NCBI GenBank assembly: GCA_002167555.2
Contig: NHDL02000003.1
Location: 75,805 to 139,804, forward strand
Direction: 5' to 3'
DNA: 64,000 nt
Source: Deltaproteobacteria bacterium TMED58
GTDB lineage: Bacteria > Desulfobacterota_D > UBA1144
Shown: positions 46,529 through 55,256 of the stretch, one piece after another
How positions within the stretch are numbered: position 1 is the first letter of the stretch
How the letters are laid out: each line of letters begins with the position of its first letter
Position numbers and translations under genes: made by a program
The notes under the pieces: model-generated
What the model was told of the DNA's origin: nothing
Database searches by the model: none
Seen by the model: the letters and a program-made list of their open reading frames with translations, nothing else

Positions 46529-46932
46529 TGATATCAGTTACAAGAAAATCTCATTTCAATGCAGCCCATAGGTTAAATAACCCTAAATGGTCTGATAAAA
46601 AAAATGAGGAATTTTTTGGTTTATGTAACAATGAAAACTATCATGGCCATAACTATGAATTAGACGTAACGGTTTCTGGTGAAATTGATGAAGAATCCGG
46701 ATATCTAGTAGACATGAAAGAACTGAGCGATATTATAGAATCTGAAATTGAATCTAGGTTTGACCATAAAAACTTAAATCTTGATACTGAAGAATTTAGG
46801 GAATTAAATCCAACTGCAGAAAATATTGCCATAGTTATTTGGAACATACTTAGAGAAAAAATCCCAAAAAAATTCCAATTGAGTATCAAGTTGTATGAAA
46901 CACCACGTAACTTTGTGGAGTATTCAGGATAA
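46528..46932 (+). CDS. 6-pyruvoyl-tetrahydropterin synthase family protein (QueD/PTPS)
   Basis: The 134 residues carry the zinc ligands His14, His39 and His41 (NAAHRL, YHGHNY), the catalytic Cys33 in LCNNENYHGHNY, the FDHKNLN segment with the Asp-His pair and YETPRN with the pterin-anchoring Glu. The CNNEN-x-HGHNY spacing is closer to eukaryote-like PTPS (tetrahydrobiopterin branch) than to enterobacterial QueD, but homologues in many bacteria make the queuosine precursor 6-carboxytetrahydropterin. No queC, queE or folE is nearby to decide. It is co-transcribed with gloA. Confidence 0.9.
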   Translation: MISVTRKSHFNAAHRLNNPKWSDKKNEEFFGLCNNENYHGHNYELDVTVSGEIDEESGYLVDMKELSDIIESEIESRFDHKNLNLDTEEFRELNPTAENIAIVIWNILREKIPKKFQLSIKLYETPRNFVEYSG

Positions 46933-46940
46933 TTTTTTTT

Positions 46941-47183
46941 CTAGTCAGATGAAGATGCGATAATACATCTTAAATCAGTGCTTAATTCATTACCTTCAAA
47001 ATTTATATAACACACATTGTGATCATGTCTTCTGCACCAGATTTGAAAGCCTTCATTTGTAAAGCCAGCATCGATTTTGGAATACTCCTTCAATGTCCCA
47101 AAATCAGTCATACCAGACTCAAATTCTTTCTGGCACTCAGAGCACACTAGATATTCATTAATATTGTTTAATAAGGGATTCAT
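46941..47183 (-). CDS. Small conserved-looking protein with paired cysteines
   Basis: The 80 residues have CSEC near residues 14-17 and WCRRHDHNVCYINFEG near the middle, which could bind a metal. The C-R-R-H-x-x-N-V-x-x-I-x-F-E-G pattern recalls short uncharacterised proteins I have seen in other proteobacteria, but I cannot name a family. It has its own promoter (TTGATA-16-TTAAAT, six bases before the ATG) and converges with the PTPS gene, eight bases apart. An antisense frame (47077-47259) is judged a shadow. Confidence 0.65.
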   Translation of the reverse strand: MNPLLNNINEYLVCSECQKEFESGMTDFGTLKEYSKIDAGFTNEGFQIWCRRHDHNVCYINFEGNELSTDLRCIIASSSD

Positions 47184-47189
47184 AAATAC

Positions 47190-47255
47190 ATTTAAACTGA
47201 TTCTAAATTTATATCAAAAAAGTATTTTTTTATTTACCTATATCTTATATATACT
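47190..47255. promoter_or_regulatory. Divergent promoters between the small Cys protein and the M42 peptidase
   Basis: Leftward: TTGATA (47212-47217 on the minus strand), 16 bases, TTAAAT (47190-47195), six bases to the ATG at 47183. Rightward: TATACT (47250-47255), seven bases to the ATG at 47263, with only an oligo-T -35. Both starts lack a ribosome site. Confidence 0.5.
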
Positions 47256-47262
47256 ATAAATT

Positions 47263-48303
47263 ATGAATCATAACCTTATTAAGGAATTATGCGATACCCC
47301 AGGTGTACCAGGATGTGAAGATGCAATATCTTCTATAGTACTTAGAGAAATTGAAGATTTATGTGTTGCTTACCTTAAAGACCCTATGGGAAACCTTATA
47401 TTCCAAGTTAATGATACAATCCCTGAAGCTCCGACAATACTAATTGATGCACATATGGATGAAGTTGGTTTTATTGTTTCTCACATTGAGGATAATGGAA
47501 TGCTAAGAGTAATTCCATTAGGTGGAATAGATCCAAAACTGTTTTACGGCCAAAGGTTGACTATATGGGGAAAAGAGAAAGTTGAATCAACAGTAGCAGC
47601 TATCCCCCCTCATATTTCAGATAAAAACTCTTCTGGGTCAATTCCTGTAGATGATTGCTTAATAGATACAGGTATAAGTCCAAATAAAATTAAAAAAATA
47701 ATTAGTATTGGTGATCAAGTTACTTTTTCAACTGAATGTGTTATTGATAATCAAAGAATTCTTTCAAAATCTTTAGATGATCGTATTGGTCTTTACGTGA
47801 TGCTTGAAACAATTAAGAAAGTTAATGTTAAACGTTTAAAATGCAACTTCTTTGCTTCTGCATCAGTTCAAGAGGAAATGGGGCTTAGAGGTGCAAGAAT
47901 AATAAACTCTCAAGTAAACCCTGATTTTTCTATAGCACTCGAAGGAACAGTATCAAATGATTTGCCTGGGATTCCATTACATAAAAAACTTGCTCAATTA
48001 GGAAATGGTCCCGAGATAAGAATTTCAGATAAGTATTTAATTGCCGATAGAGGCTTTAACGAATATATTCAAAAAATAGCAAAGAATAAAAAAATTAATT
48101 GTCAATTGACTGCGAAAAATGCAGGTGGTACTAATTCAACCGCTTTTCAGGTTACTGGAAAGGGCTCAAAAGCTACAGTATTATCTGTTCCAGTTAGATA
48201 TCTTCATAGCCCAAGCTCTGTGTGTCTACTAAAAGATGTAGATTCAACGATTAAGCTCCTAACAAGTAGTATTTTAGATATACATAAATTTAAAAATGAC
48301 TGA
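47263..48303 (+). CDS. M42-family aminopeptidase/endoglucanase-like metallopeptidase
   Basis: The 346 residues follow the M42 pattern: LIDAHMDEVGFIV (first metal His and Asp), KSLDDRIGLYVM (bridging Asp), ASVQEEMGLRGARI (catalytic Glu pair), ALEGT (the acidic metal ligand, usually Asp) and RYLHSPSSVCLL (final His). Such enzymes form large tetrahedral dodecamers that trim short peptides after proteolysis. Some members are annotated FrvX, but that name implies a sugar role I cannot support. The end overlaps the next gene by eight bases. Confidence 0.92.
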   Translation: MNHNLIKELCDTPGVPGCEDAISSIVLREIEDLCVAYLKDPMGNLIFQVNDTIPEAPTILIDAHMDEVGFIVSHIEDNGMLRVIPLGGIDPKLFYGQRLTIWGKEKVESTVAAIPPHISDKNSSGSIPVDDCLIDTGISPNKIKKIISIGDQVTFSTECVIDNQRILSKSLDDRIGLYVMLETIKKVNVKRLKCNFFASASVQEEMGLRGARIINSQVNPDFSIALEGTVSNDLPGIPLHKKLAQLGNGPEIRISDKYLIADRGFNEYIQKIAKNKKINCQLTAKNAGGTNSTAFQVTGKGSKATVLSVPVRYLHSPSSVCLLKDVDSTIKLLTSSILDIHKFKND

Positions 48304-48634
48304 AAAAAACATCATTATTTCAATATTCAACAAAAGCTTTGAAGATTATCCAATTCTAATTTCCAAAGCCTCTCCATTGCTCGTAGTAGAGTTAAAAAAA
48401 ATAAAAATAGATATACAAGATTTATCTTTGATCGAAACTATATCAACTGAAGATTTAGATGAAATAATAAATAAAATAAAAAATGGTAACCAAGAAATAG
48501 TTGAAAAAATTATTAACTCAAAGGGTAATAATGGCAAATTATATGACGAATTAATACAAAATTTCCTAAAAGAAATTACTAATACTATAGATTTCGTATA
48601 CAACTTAATAATTAGCAAACAATTAGGTGGCTAA
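48296..48634 (+). CDS. Small helical protein of unknown function
   Basis: The 112 residues match no family I know. They begin MTEKNIIISIFNKSFEDYPI and are mostly predicted helix with charged and Ile/Leu-rich stretches, no signal peptide and no strong transmembrane segment. The ATG overlaps the M42 stop (ATGACTGA), and codon use matches its neighbours, so it is likely translated by coupling. It ends 59 bases before nuoA. Confidence 0.55.
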   Translation: MTEKNIIISIFNKSFEDYPILISKASPLLVVELKKIKIDIQDLSLIETISTEDLDEIINKIKNGNQEIVEKIINSKGNNGKLYDELIQNFLKEITNTIDFVYNLIISKQLGG

Positions 48635-48693
48635 AAAAACTTTTTTATTATTGATTTTACTTAATAATTAGTTAAAAATATAACTCGTAGGAC

Positions 48694-49056
48694 ATGGCTG
48701 AATATCCCTTTTTTATTATAGTTTTTATGGCTCTTATTAGTCTGCCAATTTTAATGATTTTAACCTCTAAAATCATAAAATTTATAGTGGGCAAAAGAAA
48801 AAATGTATCAGATACAATTTATGAATGTGGCGAACCCAGCATCGAAAATTCATGGAAAAGAATACCAATATCTTATTTTAAAATTGCTTTAGTATTTATT
48901 CTATTTGACATAGAGCTCGTATTTATATTTCCTTGGATATTAAATCTTTCAGATCCTACTCCAGGTTCATATTTTTCCTTTATTACTTTCTTAATAATAC
49001 TGTTTATTGGTTGGATTTACGCTTACAAAAAAGGATACCTTGAATGGGAGATGTAA
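48694..49056 (+). CDS. nuoA: NADH-quinone oxidoreductase subunit A
   Basis: Membrane subunit of complex I with three helices. The 120 residues show the conserved loop [20 protein letters not shown] and [14 protein letters not shown]. An AGGA lies close to the ATG, and TATAAC (48679-48684) is nine bases upstream, so the head of the nuo operon is probably here. It overlaps nuoBC by 13 bases. Confidence 0.96.
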   Translation: MAEYPFFIIVFMALISLPILMILTSKIIKFIVGKRKNVSDTIYECGEPSIENSWKRIPISYFKIALVFILFDIELVFIFPWILNLSDPTPGSYFSFITFLIILFIGWIYAYKKGYLEWEM

Positions 49057-50045
49057 ATAAGTCATTAAAGGATATAGGTACTTTTATGAAGTTACCTGGT
49101 GCCAATTTATTTATAACTAGCACTGATCAACTATTCAATTGGGCTAAGAAATCTAGCCTTTGGCCACTATCCTTTGGTTTAGCGTGCTGCGCTATTGAAA
49201 TGATGGCTACCTTTTCCTCTAGGTATGATTTAGACAGATTAGGGATGATTACTAGAGCTTCTCCGAGACAAGCAGATCTTATGATTGTAGCTGGAACTGT
49301 AACTGTTAAAATGGCAGAAAGAATTAAGACCTTGTATGACCAAATGGCAGGCCCAAAATGGGTCATAGCAGCTGGAAGTTGTGCTATTTCTGGAGACCAC
49401 TATAGACATATATATAGTGTTGTCCCTGGTGTAGATTGGGTAATTCCAGTTGATGTTTATGTGCCAGGTTGTCCACCTACCCCCGAAGCTTTTATTGATG
49501 GAATTCTTGAATTACAGAATATAATTGGCGAAGGTAAGACTTCTCCAACATTTAACTCATCTCCAGTTCCTGAAGAAAAAACACTTTCACCTCTCGAGGT
49601 CACTAAACCACCCAAAAAATCAAAAAATGTAATTGAATCAGAATTCATAGATAAAACAAATCTTATTAACCATTCAATGGATTTAAAGAGTCAAGGGTTT
49701 ACCTATCTTAAGTTTATCACCGCTACAGATTTTGACACTAATATCGTCCTTACATATTTTCTAGGAAATAATGTATCAAACAAAGAGGTGGAGTTTAATA
49801 TAAAATTGGACGATGATATGAAAGTAAGCTCACTATCAAATATTTATTCTGGTGCCGACTGGCAAGAGAGAGAGATTTTTGATTTGTTTGGAATAATTTT
49901 TGAAGGCCACCCTAACCTAAAAAGAATTATGATGCCCGATGAATGGATTGGGCATCCATTAAGAAAAGAATATGTTATGGATTCTCATTACTACCCATAT
50001 CGCCCCACACGAAAGGAATATGAAAAATGGAAGACAGAATTGTAG
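49044..50045 (+). CDS. nuoBC: Fused NADH-quinone oxidoreductase subunits B and C
   Basis: One frame of 333 residues joins two hydrophilic subunits. The NuoB part (1-155) holds the ligands of Fe-S cluster N2: adjacent Cys48 and Cys49 (LACCAIEMM), Cys113 (AGSCAIS) and Cys143 ([10 protein letters not shown]). A low-complexity, Pro/Lys/Ser-rich linker runs from about 165 to 200. The NuoC part (about 205-333) has the signature [14 protein letters not shown] followed by [11 protein letters not shown] and GHPLRKEY. The linker has no stop or frameshift, so it is a real fusion. It overlaps nuoA by 13 and nuoD by 19 bases. Confidence 0.95.
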   Translation: MGDVNKSLKDIGTFMKLPGANLFITSTDQLFNWAKKSSLWPLSFGLACCAIEMMATFSSRYDLDRLGMITRASPRQADLMIVAGTVTVKMAERIKTLYDQMAGPKWVIAAGSCAISGDHYRHIYSVVPGVDWVIPVDVYVPGCPPTPEAFIDGILELQNIIGEGKTSPTFNSSPVPEEKTLSPLEVTKPPKKSKNVIESEFIDKTNLINHSMDLKSQGFTYLKFITATDFDTNIVLTYFLGNNVSNKEVEFNIKLDDDMKVSSLSNIYSGADWQEREIFDLFGIIFEGHPNLKRIMMPDEWIGHPLRKEYVMDSHYYPYRPTRKEYEKWKTEL

Positions 50046-51169
50046 AGAAAGACTTTGGTGATTTAGCTGTTAATATGGGTCCTCAACACCCGTCCACCCA
50101 TGGTGTTTTCAGATTAAAACTATATCTTCAAGGTGAAAGAATTAATAAGATTGAGTCGTTTTTAGGATATTTACATCGAGGTGTAGAAAAGTTATCTGAG
50201 AAACTAAACTATGACCAACTACCACCTGTGCTTGAAAGAGATGATTATTTATCTCCAACTTCTAACTCCCTCGGTTTTGTTAATGCAGTAGAAAAAATTT
50301 GCGATATCGAAGTTTCAAGAAGAGCTTCCTACATCAGAGTCTTAGTAGCTGAGCTTCAAAGAATAAGCTCACATCTTGTAGCATTAGGTACCTACGGTTT
50401 AGACTTAGGTGGTGCATTAGGTGGAGGAGCAAGTCTTTTTTTATACTGCTTCAGAGAAAGAGAAAAAATTCTTGATATAATGGAAGATTTAACTGGGACA
50501 AGATTCCATACTAATATTAATCAAATAGGCGGTGTAAGATACGACATTAAAAGTGACTCTATAAGTAAAATCAATAAATTAATATCAGATTTAAAACCTA
50601 TTCTAGAAGACTATACAAATATGATATCTAATGATGAAATTTTTATGAAAAGGACTAAAAATATTGGAGTAATATCAAAAAAACTAGCAGAGGAATCGGG
50701 TGGTTCAGGTCCAATTCTCAGAGGATCTGGAATAAATTTTGATATTAGAAAGAACAAACCCTATGAATGTTATTCTGAATTTGATTTCAATATACCCACT
50801 GGTCAAAATGGTGATGCCTATGATAGAACCATCGTAAGGATGAAAGAAAATGTAGAATCCTTAAATATCGTTCAACAAATTATCGAAGGTATTCCCGAGG
50901 GTGATATTCATTCAAGGAAACCACTAAAGAGTCCTAAGTTAACAAGACCACCAAAAGGTTCTTCCTACTTCTCTATTGAATCACCAAGGGGTGAGTTAGG
51001 TTTTTTTATAGTTTCAGATGGAACTTCTATACCTTACAGAATGAAAATTAGGGCTCCATCTTTTTCAAATCTTTCTTTGGTAGAAAAACTCTTGCCTGGA
51101 ACTTTTATGGCAGACTCAGTTGTTATTTTAGGATCTCTAGACCCAGTGTTTGGGGATGTGGATAGATAA
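50027..51169 (+). CDS. nuoD: NADH-quinone oxidoreductase subunit D
   Basis: 49-kDa-type subunit that helps form the quinone-binding site. The 380 residues start [18 protein letters not shown] and contain [27 protein letters not shown] (usually Y-x-x-R-x-DY) and the C-terminal GDVDR. The stop overlaps the nuoH ATG by one base, leaving no room for nuoE, nuoF or nuoG, which lie here in 14-gene nuo operons. Confidence 0.96.
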   Translation: MEDRIVEKDFGDLAVNMGPQHPSTHGVFRLKLYLQGERINKIESFLGYLHRGVEKLSEKLNYDQLPPVLERDDYLSPTSNSLGFVNAVEKICDIEVSRRASYIRVLVAELQRISSHLVALGTYGLDLGGALGGGASLFLYCFREREKILDIMEDLTGTRFHTNINQIGGVRYDIKSDSISKINKLISDLKPILEDYTNMISNDEIFMKRTKNIGVISKKLAEESGGSGPILRGSGINFDIRKNKPYECYSEFDFNIPTGQNGDAYDRTIVRMKENVESLNIVQQIIEGIPEGDIHSRKPLKSPKLTRPPKGSSYFSIESPRGELGFFIVSDGTSIPYRMKIRAPSFSNLSLVEKLLPGTFMADSVVILGSLDPVFGDVDR

Positions 51170-52149
51170 TGTTTAATTCTTTTATTGAATTTGCACTTCC
51201 AATTTTTAAAACTATTTCAATTTTAATTTTAATAGTTGCTTATTTAGTTTGGCTAGAAAGGAAAGTTGCCGCAAAAATGCAATCTAGAGTTGGTCCATAT
51301 AGTGTTGGATACCCTCATGGTTGGCTTCAACCACTAGCTGATGCTTTAAAACTTATGACAAAAGATGACTCAATTCCTAAAAATTCTGATTCATTACTAT
51401 TTAATTTGGGGCCTGTATGGATAATGGTTGTTAGCCTTGCATCTTTCGCTTTACTCCCCTTTTATTTTAATAATCCAATGTTAAATGTTGATTTAAGCTT
51501 TATGTTATTTATAGCGATAAGTTCATTAATAATTATTGGGATATTTATTTCAGGATGGTCATCAAACAATAAATATGCTCTAATATCAGTCCTTAGAATG
51601 ACTGCTCAGATAATATCATATGAGATTCCACTTGTAATATCACTACTGATTCCATGCATATTAATTGGCAGCCTTAGTTTTGGTGAGATTATTAGATATC
51701 AAGAAGATACTTGGATTATTTTTTATCCCTTATTAGGTCAGTTAAGTTTTATCATCTTTTTTATATCAGCTTTAGCAGAAGGTAACAGAATACCATTTGA
51801 TTTATCTGAAGCTGAATCTGAACTAATTTCTGGATATACTACAGAATACTCCGGAATTAAGTTTGCACTATTTTATCTAGCAGAGTACGTCCATTTATTT
51901 GGAATATGCGTATTAGGTTCAATAATTTTCTTTGGTGGATCTAATGGTCCTTTTTTTTCTAGTAATATTCTAATAGTTATCAAAGCATTACTTTTTTTTA
52001 CATTGATACTATTTATTAGATGGAGTTTTTTTAGAATAAGGATTGATCAATTATTGAAATTTAACTGGGTTAAGCTAATACCCTTATCATTTGCAGGATT
52101 ATTATTAGCATGTTTATTAAAATATTATATGGATTTTAGTTCACTATGA
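51169..52149 (+). CDS. nuoH: NADH-quinone oxidoreductase subunit H
   Basis: ND1-type membrane subunit connecting the quinone cavity to the proton channel chain. The 326 residues contain WLERKVAAKMQSRVGP, LQPLADALKLMTKDD and ALAEGNRIPFDLSEAESEL (family AExNRxPFDLPEAESEL) with eight or so helices. It overlaps nuoD by one base and nuoI by four. Confidence 0.96.
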   Translation: MFNSFIEFALPIFKTISILILIVAYLVWLERKVAAKMQSRVGPYSVGYPHGWLQPLADALKLMTKDDSIPKNSDSLLFNLGPVWIMVVSLASFALLPFYFNNPMLNVDLSFMLFIAISSLIIIGIFISGWSSNNKYALISVLRMTAQIISYEIPLVISLLIPCILIGSLSFGEIIRYQEDTWIIFYPLLGQLSFIIFFISALAEGNRIPFDLSEAESELISGYTTEYSGIKFALFYLAEYVHLFGICVLGSIIFFGGSNGPFFSSNILIVIKALLFFTLILFIRWSFFRIRIDQLLKFNWVKLIPLSFAGLLLACLLKYYMDFSSL

Positions 52150-52643
52150 GATTAATAAAAATTATTAAAAATATATATAGGAACCTCTATTTCACATTGA
52201 GTAATGTAGTAAAACCTGCAGTTACAATCAAATACCCTCAGGAGAAAAGAATTTTTCCTGATAAATTACGCTTAGGTACTTTCGGACTTACATCAGATAA
52301 AGAGACGGGAGAGGAGAACTGCATAGCATGTAAGCTTTGTGAAAAAATATGCCCTTCAGAAATAATAGAAATTGATATAGAGAAAAGAGATGGTAGAGGA
52401 TGGGCTAAGAAATTTAACCTTGACCTTCAAAGTTGCATTCAATGTGAGTTGTGTGTGCAAGTATGTCCTGTAGATGCAATAATAATGATGAAAGAAGCTG
52501 AAAAACCAACAACATCTAGAGCAGATTTATTTCTAACAAAGACTAAAATGATGAGAAATGCTGAAAAATTAGAAGAATCTTGGGCCAAAGGTAGCATACT
52601 CCAAGAAAGTCATTCTCCAAATTTGGGTGATAAAAATGATTGA
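52146..52643 (+). CDS. nuoI: NADH-quinone oxidoreductase subunit I
   Basis: Ferredoxin-like subunit with two [4Fe-4S] clusters, N6a and N6b. The 165 residues carry CIACKLCEKICPSEII and CIQCELCVQVCPVDAI. In enzymes lacking the NADH module, this subunit is where an alternative donor such as ferredoxin can dock. Overlaps nuoH by four bases and nuoJ by eight. Confidence 0.97.
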   Translation: MRLIKIIKNIYRNLYFTLSNVVKPAVTIKYPQEKRIFPDKLRLGTFGLTSDKETGEENCIACKLCEKICPSEIIEIDIEKRDGRGWAKKFNLDLQSCIQCELCVQVCPVDAIIMMKEAEKPTTSRADLFLTKTKMMRNAEKLEESWAKGSILQESHSPNLGDKND

Positions 52644-53145
52644 GGTCCTAATTTATTTATTTTGCTTATTATCTATAGGCACTGCTCTTACAACATGTCT
52701 TAGTTCAAAAATTATTCGCTCAACTTTCTTTTTTGGTATAACTCTTTTTCTTATAGCCTTCATTTTTATCGTTGTTGGTTCAAATCTTTTAGGAGTTGTT
52801 CAAATATTACTATACACAGGTGGTACGTTAATCTTATTTCTTTTCTCAATATTCCTTACTGGAGACTGGGACTATAACAATCTTGGAGAAACGTTTCATA
52901 AACCCGTTTCTTCAGTTTTAATAGCATTCTTTTTCTTTCTAACCACTAGCTACCTAATTACAACATCTGAGATATTCATAAAATTAGAGGATAAATTCAA
53001 TATTAATAAAATAGTATCTACTCAGGATATAAGCGTATCATTATTTAATGATTGGATATTTATTCTGGAACTATCTTCTATATTACTTCTTGCTACTATT
53101 GTTGGATGCCTAACATTATTAAAATTTAGAAAGGAGATAGATTAA
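52636..53145 (+). CDS. nuoJ: NADH-quinone oxidoreductase subunit J
   Basis: ND6-type membrane subunit, 169 residues from the ATG at 52636 (a GTG nine bases upstream is possible). Five helices, with the characteristic FLGVVQILLYTGGTLILFLF-like stretch (LGVVQILLYTGGTLILFLF). Overlaps the nuoI stop as ATGATTGA and precedes nuoK by two bases. Confidence 0.94.
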   Translation: MIEVLIYLFCLLSIGTALTTCLSSKIIRSTFFFGITLFLIAFIFIVVGSNLLGVVQILLYTGGTLILFLFSIFLTGDWDYNNLGETFHKPVSSVLIAFFFFLTTSYLITTSEIFIKLEDKFNINKIVSTQDISVSLFNDWIFILELSSILLLATIVGCLTLLKFRKEID

Positions 53146-53147
53146 GA

Positions 53148-53447
53148 ATGTTTATGTCTTTAATTTATACCTCTTTATTTATTAGTAGCATTGGTATATT
53201 CATGCTTTTAAGTAAGAAACATATATTATCTATACTTATTGGAATAGAACTCTTTTTAAATGGAATAAATTTATTTTTTATAACAATCTGTAAATCCTTC
53301 TCCGATGATATTGCTAATATTTTTATTTTATTCATTCTTGTAATAACAGCATGTGAAGTGGCAATTGGATTAGCAATTTTTTTACTTAATCAAAGAATCA
53401 ACAAAACAATTGATATCAACAGTCTTGATAGGTTAAGAGATAATTAA
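53148..53447 (+). CDS. nuoK: NADH-quinone oxidoreductase subunit K
   Basis: ND4L-type subunit with three helices, 99 residues. The conserved membrane glutamates are in LIGIELFLNGINL and TACEVAIGLAI. It abuts nuoL without a gap. Confidence 0.96.
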   Translation: MFMSLIYTSLFISSIGIFMLLSKKHILSILIGIELFLNGINLFFITICKSFSDDIANIFILFILVITACEVAIGLAIFLLNQRINKTIDINSLDRLRDN

Positions 53448-55256
53448 ATGAATAAGAGCATAATAATATTATCGTTATTACCGATTTTTATTACATATTT
53501 AATTAGTTTTTTTAATTTTAAAAAATTGGAGTTGGAGACATTGAATTACATTGTACCAACAATAATATATTCAAGCTTATTGTTTATTTTATTTTCTATT
53601 CCTAATATTAATTCATTATCAATCCCCTTTTTAACCATTAATGGTAATGATATTAACCTTATTTTTGATTACATAGACAAAAACCTCTTAATGTCAAAAG
53701 TTGTCTTAATAATATCAACTTTGGTACTCATATATTCTTCTAAATTTATTGAAGGTGAGGAAAGAAGGTCTCATTCCAGGTACTTTCTTTTTTTATCGGT
53801 TTTCATTTCGTCAATGTTTATTTTTACGATATCCTCAGACCTTTTCAGTAGCTTTATTTTTTGGGAGCTTTTAGGGCTGTCCTCTTATTTTTTAATAGGT
53901 TTTTGGAATAAAGATTCTGAAGCAATTAAATCTTCAACTATAGCTTTTTGGATTACAAGATTTGGCGATCTTTTCTTTCTTGCTGGAATAATCTTAATTT
54001 TTACTACTGCTGGTACTTTAGATATAAATAATCTGAATCAAATTGCATCAAATTCAAATTTAGATATTAAGTTTCCATTACTATTTATAGTTATAGGAAT
54101 TTTCTCTAAATCAGCTCAATTTCCATTCAACATATGGCTACCTAAGGCAATGAAAGGTCCAACTCCTGTTTCGTCTCTTATTCATTCTGCAACTATGGTT
54201 GTAGCAGGTGTTTTGCTATTATTTAAAATCTATCCATTAATAAGTACTTCAATTGGACTACTTAATTTGCTAACAACGATTGGAATTATCTCTTCATTTA
54301 TTGGAGCAATTGCTGCTTTTTATGAGGAAGACCTAAAGAAAATACTCGCATATTCCACAATTTCTCATATTGGATTAATGTTTTTAGCTATAGGCATCTC
54401 TAAACCTGATTTAGCTTATTTTCATATGTTTAGTCATAGTTTTTTTAAATCCTTATTATTTTTATTTGCTGGAATTGTAATAATGTTAAATGGAACTTCC
54501 AAATTAGAAAACCTAGATTCTTCTATTAAACTAAAGTCAACCATGGGGGCTATATTAATTATTGCATGTTGCTCACTTAGTTCGATTTACTTCTTCACTG
54601 GTTCATTTTCAAAAGAATATATAATTTTTAGCATGATAGATGATGGTTTATACATAGAAGGGCTAATTATTTTATTTGGAGTTATTTTTACTTCTTTATA
54701 TTCAGCGAAAATATTATTTACATTAATAGATTTTAATCCTAAGAATGAATCTTTGGATAAAATAGATTTAAAATTTATAGGCCCTTTGTTGATTTTGGCA
54801 ATCCTATCATTATCAGGACCTTTAACTATGTCTATATTTAATAAAAGTATCGAAATAACAAAAGTTCCTCACTCAATTTTATGGATACTTGCTTTGCAAA
54901 TATTAACTTTTTCAACTTTTTATATTTATTTAAAAACGAAAGATATAATTAACGAGAAACTATATAATTTTAGAAGTTTATCAGACTCTCTTTTTGTAAC
55001 TGATAAAATTTATTTAGAAATCTATGATAAAGTTTTTAAATCAACCTCCATATTCATTGCCTGGTTTGATAGAAATATCCTAGATGGGCTAATTAATTTT
55101 ATTCCATTTAGAATTATCTATACATCTAAGAAATTAATGGGATTACAGAATGGGCAAGCTAAGCTTTATGCTGTCAGATCAATAATCTTCTTTATCCTCT
55201 TAATATTGTTAATAATAGTAACAAGTGATGAATTAATAATAGGAGCATTAAAATAA
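53448..55256 (+). CDS. nuoL: NADH-quinone oxidoreductase subunit L
   Basis: Distal antiporter-like proton-pumping subunit with the long lateral helix at its C-terminus. The 602 residues include FWELLGLSSYFLIGFW (key Glu), AQFPFNIWLPKAMKGPTPVSSLIHSATMV and HSFFKSLLFLFAG. The last codon overlaps the nuoM start (TAATG). Confidence 0.96.
   Translation: MNKSIIILSLLPIFITYLISFFNFKKLELETLNYIVPTIIYSSLLFILFSIPNINSLSIPFLTINGNDINLIFDYIDKNLLMSKVVLIISTLVLIYSSKFIEGEERRSHSRYFLFLSVFISSMFIFTISSDLFSSFIFWELLGLSSYFLIGFWNKDSEAIKSSTIAFWITRFGDLFFLAGIILIFTTAGTLDINNLNQIASNSNLDIKFPLLFIVIGIFSKSAQFPFNIWLPKAMKGPTPVSSLIHSATMVVAGVLLLFKIYPLISTSIGLLNLLTTIGIISSFIGAIAAFYEEDLKKILAYSTISHIGLMFLAIGISKPDLAYFHMFSHSFFKSLLFLFAGIVIMLNGTSKLENLDSSIKLKSTMGAILIIACCSLSSIYFFTGSFSKEYIIFSMIDDGLYIEGLIILFGVIFTSLYSAKILFTLIDFNPKNESLDKIDLKFIGPLLILAILSLSGPLTMSIFNKSIEITKVPHSILWILALQILTFSTFYIYLKTKDIINEKLYNFRSLSDSLFVTDKIYLEIYDKVFKSTSIFIAWFDRNILDGLINFIPFRIIYTSKKLMGLQNGQAKLYAVRSIIFFILLILLIIVTSDELIIGALK

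Noticed and set aside
48635-48660. A/T-only hairpin after the 112-residue gene as a terminator
   Set aside because: The stem is only an oligo-A against oligo-T run without GC pairs, common by chance in this composition.
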